Positions 45,149-53,567 of a DNA stretch of 64,000 bases are shown here, in pieces. Origin of the DNA: Aquisphaera insulae. GTDB taxonomy: Bacteria > Planctomycetota > Planctomycetia > Isosphaerales > Isosphaeraceae. The DNA lies in contig NZ_JAALJH010000030.1 of NCBI RefSeq assembly GCF_011064615.1, positions 30,761 through 94,760 of the forward strand, in the 5' to 3' direction. The position numbers and the translations under genes were made by a program. The number at the start of each line of letters is the position of its first letter. The stretch's first letter is position 1. Under the pieces are notes generated by a model, which saw nothing but the letters and a program-made list of their open reading frames with translations, was not told the DNA's origin and made no database searches.

Positions 45149-45444
45149 TCGAGGGCGAGCGGCCGCCACGGACGTGGCTTCGATTTCGCCTCCAATTGCT
45201 CATGGTCGCCGTCGCGGCCCTCGCCGCCTGGCTCTTCGCGGAACGCGAGTTGTATCGCACGGCCGCTCGGATGGTTTCGGAGATCGGCGACGGCGAGCAA
45301 TACCTCGCCGACGAGGCCAACATGGTCTGGGCCATCCTGAGCCTGGCCGTTTTCGGGCCCCTGGCCTTGTTGATACATATCATCCTCAAATTCCGCTCGG
45401 CTGTGCCTGGCCGTCCCAAGGCGACGACCGCGACCGATCCCTGA
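45145..45444 (+). CDS. small two-helix membrane protein
   Basis: A 99-residue protein beginning at the ATG of an ATGA overlap with the DUF952 gene. Helices lie near 13-32 (LQLLMVAVAALAAWLFA) and 62-85 (ILSLAVFGPLALLIHIIL). Between them is an Arg/Glu-rich loop. It has no known domain. The first residues (PPRTWLRFRLQLLMVAVA) resemble the N-termini of many planctomycete small membrane proteins. Location is the inner membrane; function unknown. Confidence 0.65.
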   Translation: MIEGERPPRTWLRFRLQLLMVAVAALAAWLFAERELYRTAARMVSEIGDGEQYLADEANMVWAILSLAVFGPLALLIHIILKFRSAVPGRPKATTATDP

Positions 45445-45574
45445 GGCTCCACGCATCCGCTTCCCTTGCATCCCGAAGCCTGGTCTGCTCGAATGTTACA
45501 GGCCGGGGAGCGGAGCCCGCCTTGCCGCCATGAGTTGCGGCGAGCCAGGCATCCTAGCGTGGAGTCTCGCGTCG

Positions 45575-46690
45575 ATGATTGTTGGTGTGCCGAAAGAGGT
45601 CAAGGACGATGAATACCGCGTCTCGATGCTCCCCGTGGGCGCGGAGGAGCTGACGAGTCTGGGCCATTCCGTCCTCGTCGAGGCCGGCGCCGGGCTCGGG
45701 AGCGGGATCGTCGATTCCGAATACGCCGCGGCCGGGGCCACGATCGTCGAGGATGTCCGCGAGATCTGGGGGAAGTCGGACCTGGTCATCAAGGTCAAGG
45801 AGCCGATGCCGAAGGAGTGGCCACTCCTGCGGAAGGGGCAGGTCCTCTTTACCTATTTTCACTTCGCCGCCGATGAGAAGCTGACCCATGCGATCCTGGA
45901 CAGCGGCATCACGGCGATCGCCTACGAGACGCTCCGCGATGCCCGCGGCACGCTGCCCTTGCTCACGCCGATGAGCGAGGTCGCCGGCCGGATGAGCATC
46001 CAGGAGGGGGCCAAGTATCTCGAACGGCCCCAGGAAGGGCGCGGGATCCTGCTGGCGGGTGTGCCCGGAGTGGCGCCCGCCGAGGTGGCGATCCTGGGGG
46101 GCGGCATCGTGGGATCGAACGCGGCCAAGGTCGCCGCGGGGCTCGGCGCCAACGTCCGGATCCTGGACATCAACCTGGACCGGCTCCGGTATCTCGACGA
46201 CATCATGCCGCCGAACGTTACGACGCTGTACTCCGACCGCCATACGATCCGCGAGTCGCTCGAGCGGGCCGACCTGGTGGTGGGCGCGGTCCTGATCACG
46301 GGGGCGAGGGCGCCCCGCCTGGTCCGCCGCGCGGACCTCACCCGGATGAAGCATGGCGCGGTCATCGTGGACGTGGCGATCGACCAGGGCGGCTGCATCG
46401 AGACCAGCCGGCCCACGACCCACCGATCGCCGACCTACGTGGTGGACGAGGTGGTCCACTACTGCGTCACCAACATGCCGGGCGCGGTCGGGCGGACCAG
46501 CACCTATGCCCTCTGCAACGTGACGCTTCCCTATCTCCTCCAGATCGTCAAGCACGGCTGGAGGGCCTGCGCCGCGGCCGACCTCGGGTTCGCCGAGGGA
46601 GTCAACATCGACGCCGGCCGCGTCACCAACAAGGCCGTCGCGACGACCTTCGGCCTGCCGCTCACCCCGCTGGAGCCCGCCTCGGCCTAG
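45575..46690 (+). CDS. ald: alanine dehydrogenase
   Basis: A 371-residue NAD-dependent enzyme converting L-alanine to pyruvate and ammonia (and back). Catalytic residues fit known numbering: Arg15 and Lys75 for substrate, His96 for proton transfer. The Rossmann loop GGGIVGSNAAKVAAGLGA follows near 170, and Asp in VDVAIDQGGC is also conserved. Length matches the family, which is usually hexameric. GGAG lies 11 nt before the ATG at 45575, which begins MIVGVPKE as usual. No lrp-like regulator is adjacent. Confidence 0.95.
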   Translation: MIVGVPKEVKDDEYRVSMLPVGAEELTSLGHSVLVEAGAGLGSGIVDSEYAAAGATIVEDVREIWGKSDLVIKVKEPMPKEWPLLRKGQVLFTYFHFAADEKLTHAILDSGITAIAYETLRDARGTLPLLTPMSEVAGRMSIQEGAKYLERPQEGRGILLAGVPGVAPAEVAILGGGIVGSNAAKVAAGLGANVRILDINLDRLRYLDDIMPPNVTTLYSDRHTIRESLERADLVVGAVLITGARAPRLVRRADLTRMKHGAVIVDVAIDQGGCIETSRPTTHRSPTYVVDEVVHYCVTNMPGAVGRTSTYALCNVTLPYLLQIVKHGWRACAAADLGFAEGVNIDAGRVTNKAVATTFGLPLTPLEPASA

Positions 46691-46759
46691 GCCGGCAGGT
46701 CGCTCCCACGAGACATCCCGCTTCCCCACAACGCTTTCTCTTTTCCAGGAGACGACGAC

Positions 46760-47083
46760 ATGGCCCACGAGCACGATATCGACGACGAGCACGATCACGA
46801 CCACGACCACGATCACGACCACAACATCGACGAGGCCCTCGAAGAGGCCCTCGAGATGGATACGCAGAGCGAGATCTTCCTCGAGATGAGGCGGCAGAAC
46901 CTCGAGCTGCTGCGGATCGCGACCGACGTGGCCGGCTACAGCGGCGATCACGGCCCGCTCAAGCCGGGCGACATGCGGAACGCGATGAAGACGATCTGGG
47001 AGGTCTTCTCCGAGTTCTACGCCTGGATCGATCCCGAAGAGGATGATGAGGACGACGAGGACGAGGACGAGGACGAGGAGTGA
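46760..47083 (+). CDS. His/Asp-repeat protein with acidic tail
   Basis: A 107-residue protein of unusual composition. Residues 3-21 are almost purely His, Asp and Glu, with a run of HD dipeptides. A mid-section of about 60 residues (LEMRRQNLELLRIATDVAGYSG, MKTIWEVFSEFYAWID) is helical and ordinary. The last 15 residues are Asp/Glu only. The N-terminal cluster should bind Ni, Zn, Co or Cu, and the whole protein is strongly acidic. CCAGGAGACG precedes the ATG. It follows ald by 69 nt on the same strand. It resembles metal-storage tails on UreE, HypB or SlyD but has none of their core domains. Function unknown. Confidence 0.7.
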   Translation: MAHEHDIDDEHDHDHDHDHDHNIDEALEEALEMDTQSEIFLEMRRQNLELLRIATDVAGYSGDHGPLKPGDMRNAMKTIWEVFSEFYAWIDPEEDDEDDEDEDEDEE

Positions 47084-47175
47084 GCCGGACGTTTGACGAA
47101 GGGGATCCGGGTGGGCGAAGCACATCCCGGATCGGTGGCGCGGAATCGAGGCACCCTTAACGAGCCACCGCCCGC

Positions 47176-47254
47176 CCGGGGCTCGGCAGGAGCCTCGCCC
47201 TCCCGAGCCGGGGACGCGTCTCCTCGGGAGGGCGAGGCTCCTGCCGAGCCCCGG
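47176..47254. repeat. perfect 32-bp-arm palindromic element
   Basis: Arms 47176-47207 and 47223-47254 are exact reverse complements (32 of 32) around a 15-nt spacer that itself contains GACGCGTC. Read through, the arms give peptides like SAGASPS and GEAPAEP, which I recall from many doubtful small planctomycete ORFs. I take it as a dispersed palindromic repeat (inference), not a gene. It lies in the 304-bp gap 47084-47387 before mtnA, where I see nothing else. Confidence 0.75.
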
Positions 47255-47387
47255 CGCGAGCCTCTGACTGCGGCCGGGCCATGTTCTCAGCCGCGTCATG
47301 GGCAGGCAACCACGATCCATCGTTTCACCAAACCAGCCTCGCCCTTCCGGGCGTTCCCCTACCGAGACAAGAGGACGGGCCGGGCGC

Positions 47388-48461
47388 ATGCCTCGAACTG
47401 AAGAGACCGCGAGCTACCAGACGCTGGGTTGGGTCGGCGACGAGCAGGCCGGGCATCTCCGGCTGATCGACCAGACTCGTCTGCCGACCGAGTTCATCGA
47501 GATCGACTGCCGCGACGTCCCCACCGTCTGGGAGGCGATCAAGCTCCTGCGGGTCCGAGGCGCCCCGGCCATCGGCGTGGCCGCCGGCTACGGGGCCGTC
47601 ATCGGGGCCCGCTCTCAGGGCAGCAAGGACGAGGCCACCGTCCGCCAGGCCCTGGCCGAGGCCACGGCCTACCTCCGGACCAGCCGGCCGACCGCCGTGA
47701 ACCTCTTCTGGGCGCTCGACCGCATGGACGCCACCGCCGCGGCCACCCCTCCGAGCACCGGCCCGGCGCTCCTGAAGCGGCTGCTGGAAGAGGCCAACGC
47801 CATCGCCGAGGAGGATCGCGCGATGTGCCGCCTGATCGGCAAGTTCGGCGCGGAGCTCGTCCAGCAGGGCGAGGGCATCCTCACGCATTGCAACGCCGGC
47901 GGGCTCGCCACGGCCGACTACGGCACCGCCCTGGCCGTAATCTTCTCCGCCCAGGAGCAGGGGAAGCACGTCCAGGTCTTCGCCGACGAGACTCGGCCGC
48001 TCCTCCAGGGGGCCCGCCTGACCGCCTGGGAGCTCCAGCGCCGCGGCGTCCCCGTCACCCTGATCTGCGACAACATGGCCGCCCAGGTCATGAAGGAGAA
48101 GAAGATCCAGAAGGTCGTCGTCGGCGCCGACCGGATCGCCGCCAACGGCGACGCCGCCAACAAGATCGGCACCTACGGCGTCGCCCTGCTGGCGAAGGCC
48201 CACGGCATCCCCTTCTACGTCGCGGCCCCGTCCAGCACGTTCGACCTGACGATCGCCGACGGCTCCTCGATCCCGATCGAGCAGCGCGACCCCGCCGAGG
48301 TGACCCACGGCTTCGGCAAGCAGACGGCACCCGCGGGCATCTCCGTCTACAACCCCGCCTTCGACGTCACGCCCGCCGAGCTGATCGCCGGCATCATCAC
48401 CGAGAAGGGGGTCATCCGCCCCGTGAACACCGACACCATCCGCGAGGTCCTGGCCGGCTGA
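47388..48461 (+). CDS. mtnA: S-methyl-5-thioribose-1-phosphate isomerase
   Basis: A 357-residue methionine-salvage enzyme that converts methylthioribose-1-phosphate to methylthioribulose-1-phosphate. The family core is intact: RGAPAIGVAAGYG near 58-69, catalytic Cys168 in THCNAGGLATADYGTA, and Asp248 in GADRIAANGDAANKIGTY. Length fits MtnA rather than the related eIF2B-like ribose-1,5-bisphosphate isomerase. I chose the ATG at 47388; an earlier in-frame ATG at 47298 adds a non-conserved stretch. A palindromic repeat lies 134 nt upstream. The other salvage genes are not nearby; the Dabb gene follows after 41 nt. Confidence 0.94.
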   Translation: MPRTEETASYQTLGWVGDEQAGHLRLIDQTRLPTEFIEIDCRDVPTVWEAIKLLRVRGAPAIGVAAGYGAVIGARSQGSKDEATVRQALAEATAYLRTSRPTAVNLFWALDRMDATAAATPPSTGPALLKRLLEEANAIAEEDRAMCRLIGKFGAELVQQGEGILTHCNAGGLATADYGTALAVIFSAQEQGKHVQVFADETRPLLQGARLTAWELQRRGVPVTLICDNMAAQVMKEKKIQKVVVGADRIAANGDAANKIGTYGVALLAKAHGIPFYVAAPSSTFDLTIADGSSIPIEQRDPAEVTHGFGKQTAPAGISVYNPAFDVTPAELIAGIITEKGVIRPVNTDTIREVLAG

Positions 48462-48502
48462 GCCGTCGCCCGTTCTCCCGGACCCACCATCGAGAGGCTT
48501 CC

Positions 48503-48805
48503 ATGCTCGCCCACAGCGTCTTCTTCACCCTCAACGACAACTCGCCCGCCGCGATCCAGACGCTCGTCGACACGGGGAAGAAGTACCTGCGCGAACATCC
48601 CGGCGTTGTCTTCTTCGCCATCGGGACGCTGAACGCCGACCTCGCCCGCCCGGTGAACGACCGCGCGTTCGAGGTGGCCCTCCACGTCGTGTTCGACTCG
48701 AAGGCTGCGCACGACGCCTACCAATCCGCCCCCGACCACCTGAAGTTCATCGAGGAGTGCAAGTCGAACTGGAAGCAGGTCCGCGTCTTCGACGCGGACG
48801 TCTGA
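48503..48805 (+). CDS. Dabb (stress-responsive alpha/beta barrel) domain protein
   Basis: A 100-residue single-domain protein of the dimeric alpha/beta-barrel family. MLAHSVFFTL at the start, GVVFFAIGTLNAD in the middle and YQSAPDHLKFIEECK near the end match the Dabb pattern; the His in MLAHSVFF is typical. Dabb proteins are small, cytosolic and often of unknown activity. GAGAGG precedes the ATG at 48503. It follows mtnA by 41 nt on the same strand and is likely in the same operon. Confidence 0.85.
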   Translation: MLAHSVFFTLNDNSPAAIQTLVDTGKKYLREHPGVVFFAIGTLNADLARPVNDRAFEVALHVVFDSKAAHDAYQSAPDHLKFIEECKSNWKQVRVFDADV

Positions 48806-48856
48806 TCGCGGCCCGGAGAGTCTTGCCGCAACCGGGCACCGCCCGGGAGCACCGGT

Positions 48857-49204
48857 ATGGATCGCGGACAGCTCGTCGACCTGCTCTGGTATCGGACGTG
48901 GTACGCCTACTCGGCGGGGAATCCGCCCTGGATCGAGATCCCGTATCACGTCTTCAACCTGTTCGAGGGGGCGGCCTGGTGCCTCTTCGCGGCGCTGGTC
49001 CTGCGACGCTACCTCATCCATCGCCGATCCTGGCTGGAGCTGGCCTACGCCCTCGCGTTCCTGACATTCGGGATGACGGACTTCCGGGAGGCCTATTCGC
49101 TCCAGACGTGGCTCCTCTGGATCAAGGGGCTCAACCTCGCGATCTTGCTGGGGCTTCGCGCCCACATCCTCGGTCGGTATTACCCCGGGGAGAAGCTCTA
49201 CTGA
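48857..49204 (+). CDS. small membrane protein, three helices
   Basis: A 115-residue hydrophobic protein with about three membrane helices: 32-49 (VFNLFEGAAWCLFAALVL), 60-75, and 84-102. Aromatic-rich N-terminus (LLWYRTWYAYSAGNPPW). No family is recognised. It lies 51 nt after the Dabb gene and converges with the two small minus-strand genes that follow. Probably an inner-membrane protein of unknown role. Confidence 0.62.
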   Translation: MDRGQLVDLLWYRTWYAYSAGNPPWIEIPYHVFNLFEGAAWCLFAALVLRRYLIHRRSWLELAYALAFLTFGMTDFREAYSLQTWLLWIKGLNLAILLGLRAHILGRYYPGEKLY

Positions 49205-49247
49205 ATGAGACCGGGATCGCCCGGAGCGGCGCATCTCCGCAGGCGGT

Positions 49248-49490
49248 TCACAGCTCGGGCCCCTTCGGCTCGGTCCGCGGATCCACGATCCCGCCGCCGG
49301 CGTCGGCCGGGTTGGCCGGCTCCTGCTCCGGTTCGTTGGGTCCGTCCGAGGAGCCGTTGCCCGTCGGCAGGGCCGGGTCATTGAAGACGTCGTCCGGCGC
49401 CGGGTGAATGGTGCGAGGGTCCTGCAAGCCCTGCCCCGGATCGAGGAGGGGCAGCTCATCGGGTGCGCCCGGAACGGTCGGCAGAGTCAT
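49248..49490 (-). CDS. small Pro/Gly/Asp-rich protein
   Basis: An 80-residue acidic, proline-rich, disordered-looking protein with no signal peptide or motif. The start is supported by GAGGACTGAGTC before the ATG at 49490, and it begins 3 nt after the stop of the DUF6582 gene, so both are on one mRNA. Composition (PAPDDVFNDPALP, GPNEPEQEP) suggests an unstructured linker or stress-related protein. I do not recognise it; it could be a low-confidence gene. Confidence 0.5.
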   Translation of the reverse strand: MTLPTVPGAPDELPLLDPGQGLQDPRTIHPAPDDVFNDPALPTGNGSSDGPNEPEQEPANPADAGGGIVDPRTEPKGPEL

Positions 49491-49493
49491 GAC

Positions 49494-49745
49494 TCAGTCC
49501 TCGCTGATCTCGACGCCGTGACGCTTCGCCGCCTTCCGGATGCGGGACTCGATCTGCTTGACCTCGTCCGCGGTGTATTTGGCGGCGTTGTCCTCGTGAT
49601 GAATGTAGCTCCACGCGGCCCGGACGTGCCCGGGCGTGTCGATGGGGTATTTCTTGTTCACGGGATCGGCGAACTCGACGTCGCCGTATTCGTGTTCGCC
49701 TCGCTCGGGATTCACGTCCGCGCGATGATGGATCTTCTCGCTCAT
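49494..49745 (-). CDS. DUF6582 family small protein
   Basis: An 83-residue acidic/basic mixed protein with the conserved patch KYPIDTPGHVRAAWSYIHHE near 41-60, then ADEVKQIESRIRKAAKRHGV, a pattern known in many bacteria as DUF6582. It is cytosolic and has no catalytic motif. It is the first gene of a two-gene unit (3-nt gap to the next) and sits downstream of the exporter/biosynthesis cluster on the same strand, 108 nt beyond the adaptor gene. The shared transcription is possible but unproven. Role unknown. Confidence 0.78.
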   Translation of the reverse strand: MSEKIHHRADVNPERGEHEYGDVEFADPVNKKYPIDTPGHVRAAWSYIHHEDNAAKYTADEVKQIESRIRKAAKRHGVEISED

Positions 49746-49853
49746 GACTGGTCCCCGTGGCGGCCGTGGCGAAGAGGTGAGACGCCTGCACGGGACGGGC
49801 TGCCGCCTCGCCCGCCCAGACGGATCAGGGTTGCAAATGACGCGCCACCCGTC

Positions 49854-50894
49854 TCAACGCCGGTCGGACCGCTGGGGCACGGACGGTTCGTCGGACGAGC
49901 GCGAAATTCGCGGGATCGTGGTCGGCGGTAGCATCGGCCCCGGGATCGAGGTGGAATCCGGGGTCTCCGCGATCGCCACCTCCACGCGCTGGCCCAGCTT
50001 GAGGGGGGTTAGGGGGTCGAAGCCGATCCGGACGGCCAGGACGCGGGTGTCGGTGGGGCGGCCCGGGTCGTCGGGTCGGATCCGCCGGGGGGTGAGAAAA
50101 TCGGCGATGTCCTCGACGGTCCCGCGCCACGACCGGCCGCCGTGGCCCGGCGCGGAGATCGTCACGGCACAGCCGGGGGCGCATCGCGGGATGTCGTACT
50201 CGTCGATCTCCGCGACGATCCGCAGGCGGTTGAGGTCGACGATCTTCAGCAGGGGCGCACCCTGGGTGACAGTCTCGCCGGCGTCGACGTGCCTGGTGAT
50301 GACGATGCCGGCGATGGGCGCGTGCAGCTTCGTCCGGGCGAACTCGGCCTCGATCCGGCGGTAGGCGGCGACGGCCGCGGCCCGGCGGGCGCGGGCCACC
50401 TCGCGGCGGGTCTTCAGGCGGTCCCTCGCCTCGTCCTTCCCCGGCTGCTTCTCCGCGAGCCGATCGACGCGGGCTTGCTCGCGGTCGAGGCCGGCGAGCT
50501 CGGCGTCGATCTCGGTGACCTTCGCCACGGCCTCCTCGGCGGCGGCCTTGATCTCGGCGCTTCGAAACTCGACCAGGAGGTCGCCGGCATGGACCGTGGA
50601 CTTCTCCTGCACGAGCATCCGGGCGACGGTCCCGGACATCTCGGCGCCGACGACGACCTCGGCCCCGGGGCGGGCCGCGACGTGGCCCTCGGCGAGGATC
50701 CGCGACGTGGCGGGGGCCGCGGGGGCGGTCCCCGGCGTCGAGGCGAGGTCGTCCCCGGCCGACGAGAGCGAGGCGGGGAGCGACGTCCACGGTGAGTCCT
50801 TCGACCCTCCGAAGGCCTGCCACGCGAGCCAGCCGGCGAGCACCAGGCCGGCCGCCGGCAGGATGACGCGCCCGAGGAACATGGTCGGGGACAT
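49854..50894 (-). CDS. HlyD/DevB-type periplasmic adaptor of an ABC export system
   Basis: A 346-residue membrane-fusion protein. One N-terminal membrane helix (about 9-28) anchors it. A lipoyl-like half (AEGHVAARPGAEVVVGAEMSGTV near 68-90) is followed by an alpha hairpin of about 80 residues rich in Ala/Glu/Arg (about 110-190), then the second lipoyl half (LHAPIAGIVITRHVDAGETV) and a beta-barrel. Such adaptors couple an ABC exporter to the outer envelope. The ATG at 50894 overlaps the stop of the ATPase gene; a GTG one codon earlier is possible. It ends a three-gene export unit with the ATPase and permease and, with the biosynthetic genes upstream, probably ships their product. Confidence 0.87.
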   Translation of the reverse strand: MSPTMFLGRVILPAAGLVLAGWLAWQAFGGSKDSPWTSLPASLSSAGDDLASTPGTAPAAPATSRILAEGHVAARPGAEVVVGAEMSGTVARMLVQEKSTVHAGDLLVEFRSAEIKAAAEEAVAKVTEIDAELAGLDREQARVDRLAEKQPGKDEARDRLKTRREVARARRAAAVAAYRRIEAEFARTKLHAPIAGIVITRHVDAGETVTQGAPLLKIVDLNRLRIVAEIDEYDIPRCAPGCAVTISAPGHGGRSWRGTVEDIADFLTPRRIRPDDPGRPTDTRVLAVRIGFDPLTPLKLGQRVEVAIAETPDSTSIPGPMLPPTTIPRISRSSDEPSVPQRSDRR

Positions 50895-51577
50895 CACGGA
50901 GTCTCCACGCCGGTCAGGGAGCCGTCGCGGATCCGGACGACGCGATCGGCGATCGTCCGGACGCTCGGGTCGTGGGTCACGATGAGCAGGGCTCGGTCCT
51001 CCTCGCGGGCCAGGCGGCGGAACATCTCGAGGACGTGCGCCGTGGCTTCGGAATCCAGGTTTCCCGTCGGCTCATCCGCCAGGATGAGTGGGGCCGAGCC
51101 CGCCAGCGCCCGGGCGATGGCGACTCGCTGCTTCTGGCCGCCGGAGAGGTCGCGGGGGCGGAACGCCTTCCGCTCGGAGAGGCCGACGGCATCGAGCACC
51201 CGGTCCGCCTCCCGCCGAGCCTTCGCCCCTCGCCAGCCGCGGATATTCAGCGAATAGACCACGTTTTCCCGGGCCGTGAGCGAGGGGAAGAGGTTGTATT
51301 GCTGGAAGACGAAGCCGATGGATCTGCGGCGGATAGCCCACATCCGCCCCGGCCGCCGCGCGTCGACCTCGCGGCCGTCGATCCGCACCTGCCCCTGGCT
51401 GGCGCCGAGCAGACAGCCCAGGATGCAGAGGAGTGTCGTCTTGCCGGATCCGGACGGCCCCTCCAGGGCGACGACCTCGCGACGCGCCAGGGAGAGGGAG
51501 ACCCCGCGCAGCACCGGGACCTCCCGGGGGCCTTCCCGGTATGTCTTTCGGACGTCCTGAGCTTCCAGCACCAGCAT
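50894..51577 (-). CDS. ABC transporter ATPase, LolD/MacB/DevA type
   Basis: A 227-residue nucleotide-binding subunit. Walker A GPSGSGKTT is at 40-48, the Q-loop in VFQQYNLFP near 90-98, signature LSGGQKQR at 144-151, Walker B LILADEP at 164-170, and a switch His in LLIVTHD. It belongs to the FtsX-permease-linked group (lipoprotein, macrolide and glycolipid exporters). It hydrolyses ATP in the cytoplasm to drive the permease encoded 37 nt upstream. The next gene, the adaptor, starts inside its stop codon. Confidence 0.92.
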   Translation of the reverse strand: MLVLEAQDVRKTYREGPREVPVLRGVSLSLARREVVALEGPSGSGKTTLLCILGCLLGASQGQVRIDGREVDARRPGRMWAIRRRSIGFVFQQYNLFPSLTARENVVYSLNIRGWRGAKARREADRVLDAVGLSERKAFRPRDLSGGQKQRVAIARALAGSAPLILADEPTGNLDSEATAHVLEMFRRLAREEDRALLIVTHDPSVRTIADRVVRIRDGSLTGVETP

Positions 51578-51614
51578 CTTCGCCCCCGCCCCGCAGGAAC
51601 GGGCCCCCGCCGGC

Positions 51615-52742
51615 TCAGCCCCGGAAGACGATCGCCGGGTCGATCGCCGCCACCTTCCGGAACGAGAGGAGCGCCGCCGAGAGGCACAGAGACTCCGTCC
51701 CGACGAACACCATGGCCCCCATGGTAGGGGTGATGCTCATCTTCATGTCGAGCTGAAGGAGCAGGGGGTTCAGGCCCAACGCGAGGGCCAGCCCTACCGC
51801 GAATCCGATCGCCGCGGCGAACATCGCCTGCTCGCCGATCAGCCCACAGACATCCCGGTCGCGGCCGCCGAGCGCCTTGATGGTGCCGAACTCCGGCAGG
51901 TGCTCGGCCGTCGACGCGTAGAGCGTCTGGGCCACGATCACGACCCCGACGAGCGCCCCCAGGAAGACCGTCAGGAAGATGGTCAGCCCCAGGCCCGTGC
52001 TCTCGATCCAGTACCGCCGCGAGATCCCCGCCCATTCCGCCTTCGTGTGCACGTCGTTGTGCGGCAGCCGGCTGCGGATCTCCCGCCGGACGGCCTCCGC
52101 GCTGGCGCCCGGCCTGAGCTTCACCAGGATGAACGTCGTCTGGCCGCCGAGCTCGTCCGGGGAGAGCTGCTGGGCGAGCTGGTAGTCGAGGAAGGCCATG
52201 GGGTTGGTCGTGAAGGATCGGGCGTCGCGGGTCCGGCCGATCACCTTCAGGCGTCGGCCCTGGAATTCCCGCTCGTCGCCGGCGAGGAAGGGGCCGAACC
52301 GCCGTTCGGCGGACTCGTCGAGCATCACGAACCGTCCCCGGCGAAGGTCCGCGGGATCCCCCTCCGCGACGTTCCACGGGAAGCCCCAGCGGCGGAAGTC
52401 GTCGAGGCCGTAGTAAATCACCGACTCCTTGGCACCGGTGGGGAGCGAGACGACCGCGTACCAGACGATGAGGTTGTCCGCGAGCTCGACCCCCGGGATC
52501 GACCGCACCCGCTGGACGTACGTCTCGGGGAACGGATTCCCGAAGTCCACGTTGGGCGTGTTCCGGGCCATCACCCAGAGGTCGGCGTCGAGCTTCTCGA
52601 TGGTGATGCTCGCGTTCTCGAGGAGCCCGAAGAAGAGCCCCACCTGGACGAGCACGAGCGCGACGGAGAAGCCCACTCCCAGCACCGTGGCCAGGAACCG
52701 CGCCTTGTCGTCCAGGAGCATCTTGAGGGCGAGGTCCACCAC
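51615..52742 (-). CDS. FtsX-like ABC permease, DevC type
   Basis: A 375-residue membrane subunit. One helix lies near 15-37 (FLATVLGVGFSVALVLVQVGLFF), then a long periplasmic domain, and three more helices near 255-278, 300-325 and 345-365, the FtsX/MacB pattern. EFGTIKALGGRDRDVCG is the coupling region that docks the ATPase. Starts with GTG at 52742; the next codon is also GTG. It sits 6 nt after the SDR gene, directly joining the exporter to the biosynthetic genes, so one transcript probably runs from the ketosynthase-like gene at 55737 to the adaptor at 49854. Substrate is likely a lipid or lipid-like molecule (inference). Confidence 0.88.
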   Translation of the reverse strand: MVDLALKMLLDDKARFLATVLGVGFSVALVLVQVGLFFGLLENASITIEKLDADLWVMARNTPNVDFGNPFPETYVQRVRSIPGVELADNLIVWYAVVSLPTGAKESVIYYGLDDFRRWGFPWNVAEGDPADLRRGRFVMLDESAERRFGPFLAGDEREFQGRRLKVIGRTRDARSFTTNPMAFLDYQLAQQLSPDELGGQTTFILVKLRPGASAEAVRREIRSRLPHNDVHTKAEWAGISRRYWIESTGLGLTIFLTVFLGALVGVVIVAQTLYASTAEHLPEFGTIKALGGRDRDVCGLIGEQAMFAAAIGFAVGLALALGLNPLLLQLDMKMSITPTMGAMVFVGTESLCLSAALLSFRKVAAIDPAIVFRG

Positions 52743-52748
52743 GACGGC

Positions 52749-53567
52749 TCAGCCCTCCCCGGGGATCGAGGCGACCGGGCCGGGGGCGGGCCCGGTGAGA
52801 GCCGCCGGGGGCTCCGGCCCGTGCCCGACGAGCCGCGCGACCAGGCGATCGGGGAGGCGTGCGATCAGGGCCATGAGCGCCGCCATCGGCCAGGGGAACG
52901 ACACCACGCCGGACGCCCTCCGCTCGATGACCCGGGCGATCCGCCGCGCCGCCGCCTCCGGCGTCATCTCGAAGGGGGTCGCGGCGGCGTCCATGGGGGT
53001 GATCGAGGTCGCCACGAACCCCGGGCAGACCGTCGCCACGGCCACGCCCTTGCGCCGCAAGGCGATCCGCAGGCCCTCCGCATAGGCGTTCACCGCGGCC
53101 TTGCTGGCGCAGTAGGCGGATTCGCCCGGCAGGCCCTTGAAGGCGGCCAGGCTCGAGATCGCCACGATCTGCCCGCGTCCCCGCGCGATCATGCCCGGGA
53201 GGACGGCCTCGATCGCGTACACGACGCCCAGCACGTTCACGCGGAAGGTCTCCTCGACATCCGCCACGTTCAGCGGATCGAGCCGCGTCGGCGCCCCGAA
53301 CCCCGCGTTGGCGACCATCACGTCCACCGGCCCGAGCGCGCCCTCGAGCTGTTCGATCGAGGCACGCAGGCTGCGGCGATCGGAGACGTCGGCCGCGCTG
53401 GCGTGCGCGATGCCGCCCCGGTCGCGGATCTCCGCCGCCAGGTCGTCCAGGGCCTCTCGCCGTCGGGCCACCAGGCCGATCCGGTGGCCGCGCGAGGCCA
53501 GCTCCATGGCGAGCGCCCGGCCGATGCCGCGGGAGGCTCCGGTGATCACGATCGCGGATGGCGACAT
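52749..53567 (-). CDS. short-chain dehydrogenase/reductase, ketoreductase-like
   Basis: A 272-residue SDR. Cofactor loop TGASRGIGRA at 9-18, NAG near 95, and the catalytic Ser and Tyr-x-x-x-Lys in SSLAAFKG / YCASKAA. The C-terminal extension (MAALMALIARLPDRLVARLVG) looks amphipathic, possibly membrane-associated. In this cluster it most likely reduces a ketoacyl or 3-keto-amino intermediate (compare ketosphinganine reductase), using NADPH. Its ATG overlaps the stop of the ketosynthase gene (TGATG), and the permease gene starts 6 nt after its own stop. Substrate is inferred from context. Confidence 0.85.
   Translation of the reverse strand: MSPSAIVITGASRGIGRALAMELASRGHRIGLVARRREALDDLAAEIRDRGGIAHASAADVSDRRSLRASIEQLEGALGPVDVMVANAGFGAPTRLDPLNVADVEETFRVNVLGVVYAIEAVLPGMIARGRGQIVAISSLAAFKGLPGESAYCASKAAVNAYAEGLRIALRRKGVAVATVCPGFVATSITPMDAAATPFEMTPEAAARRIARVIERRASGVVSFPWPMAALMALIARLPDRLVARLVGHGPEPPAALTGPAPGPVASIPGEG

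Noticed and set aside
47084..47387. SAM or other riboswitch before mtnA
   Set aside because: The only strong structure is the perfect palindrome; no SAM-box or other known aptamer consensus is visible.
45554..47389. 611-codon open frame opposite ald, the His/Asp gene and the palindrome
   Set aside because: It reads through the palindromic repeat and two well-supported plus-strand genes.
47093..47401. 102-residue plus-strand open frame across the palindromic element
   Set aside because: Its peptide is the translation of the palindrome arms; it overlaps the mtnA start and has no domain.
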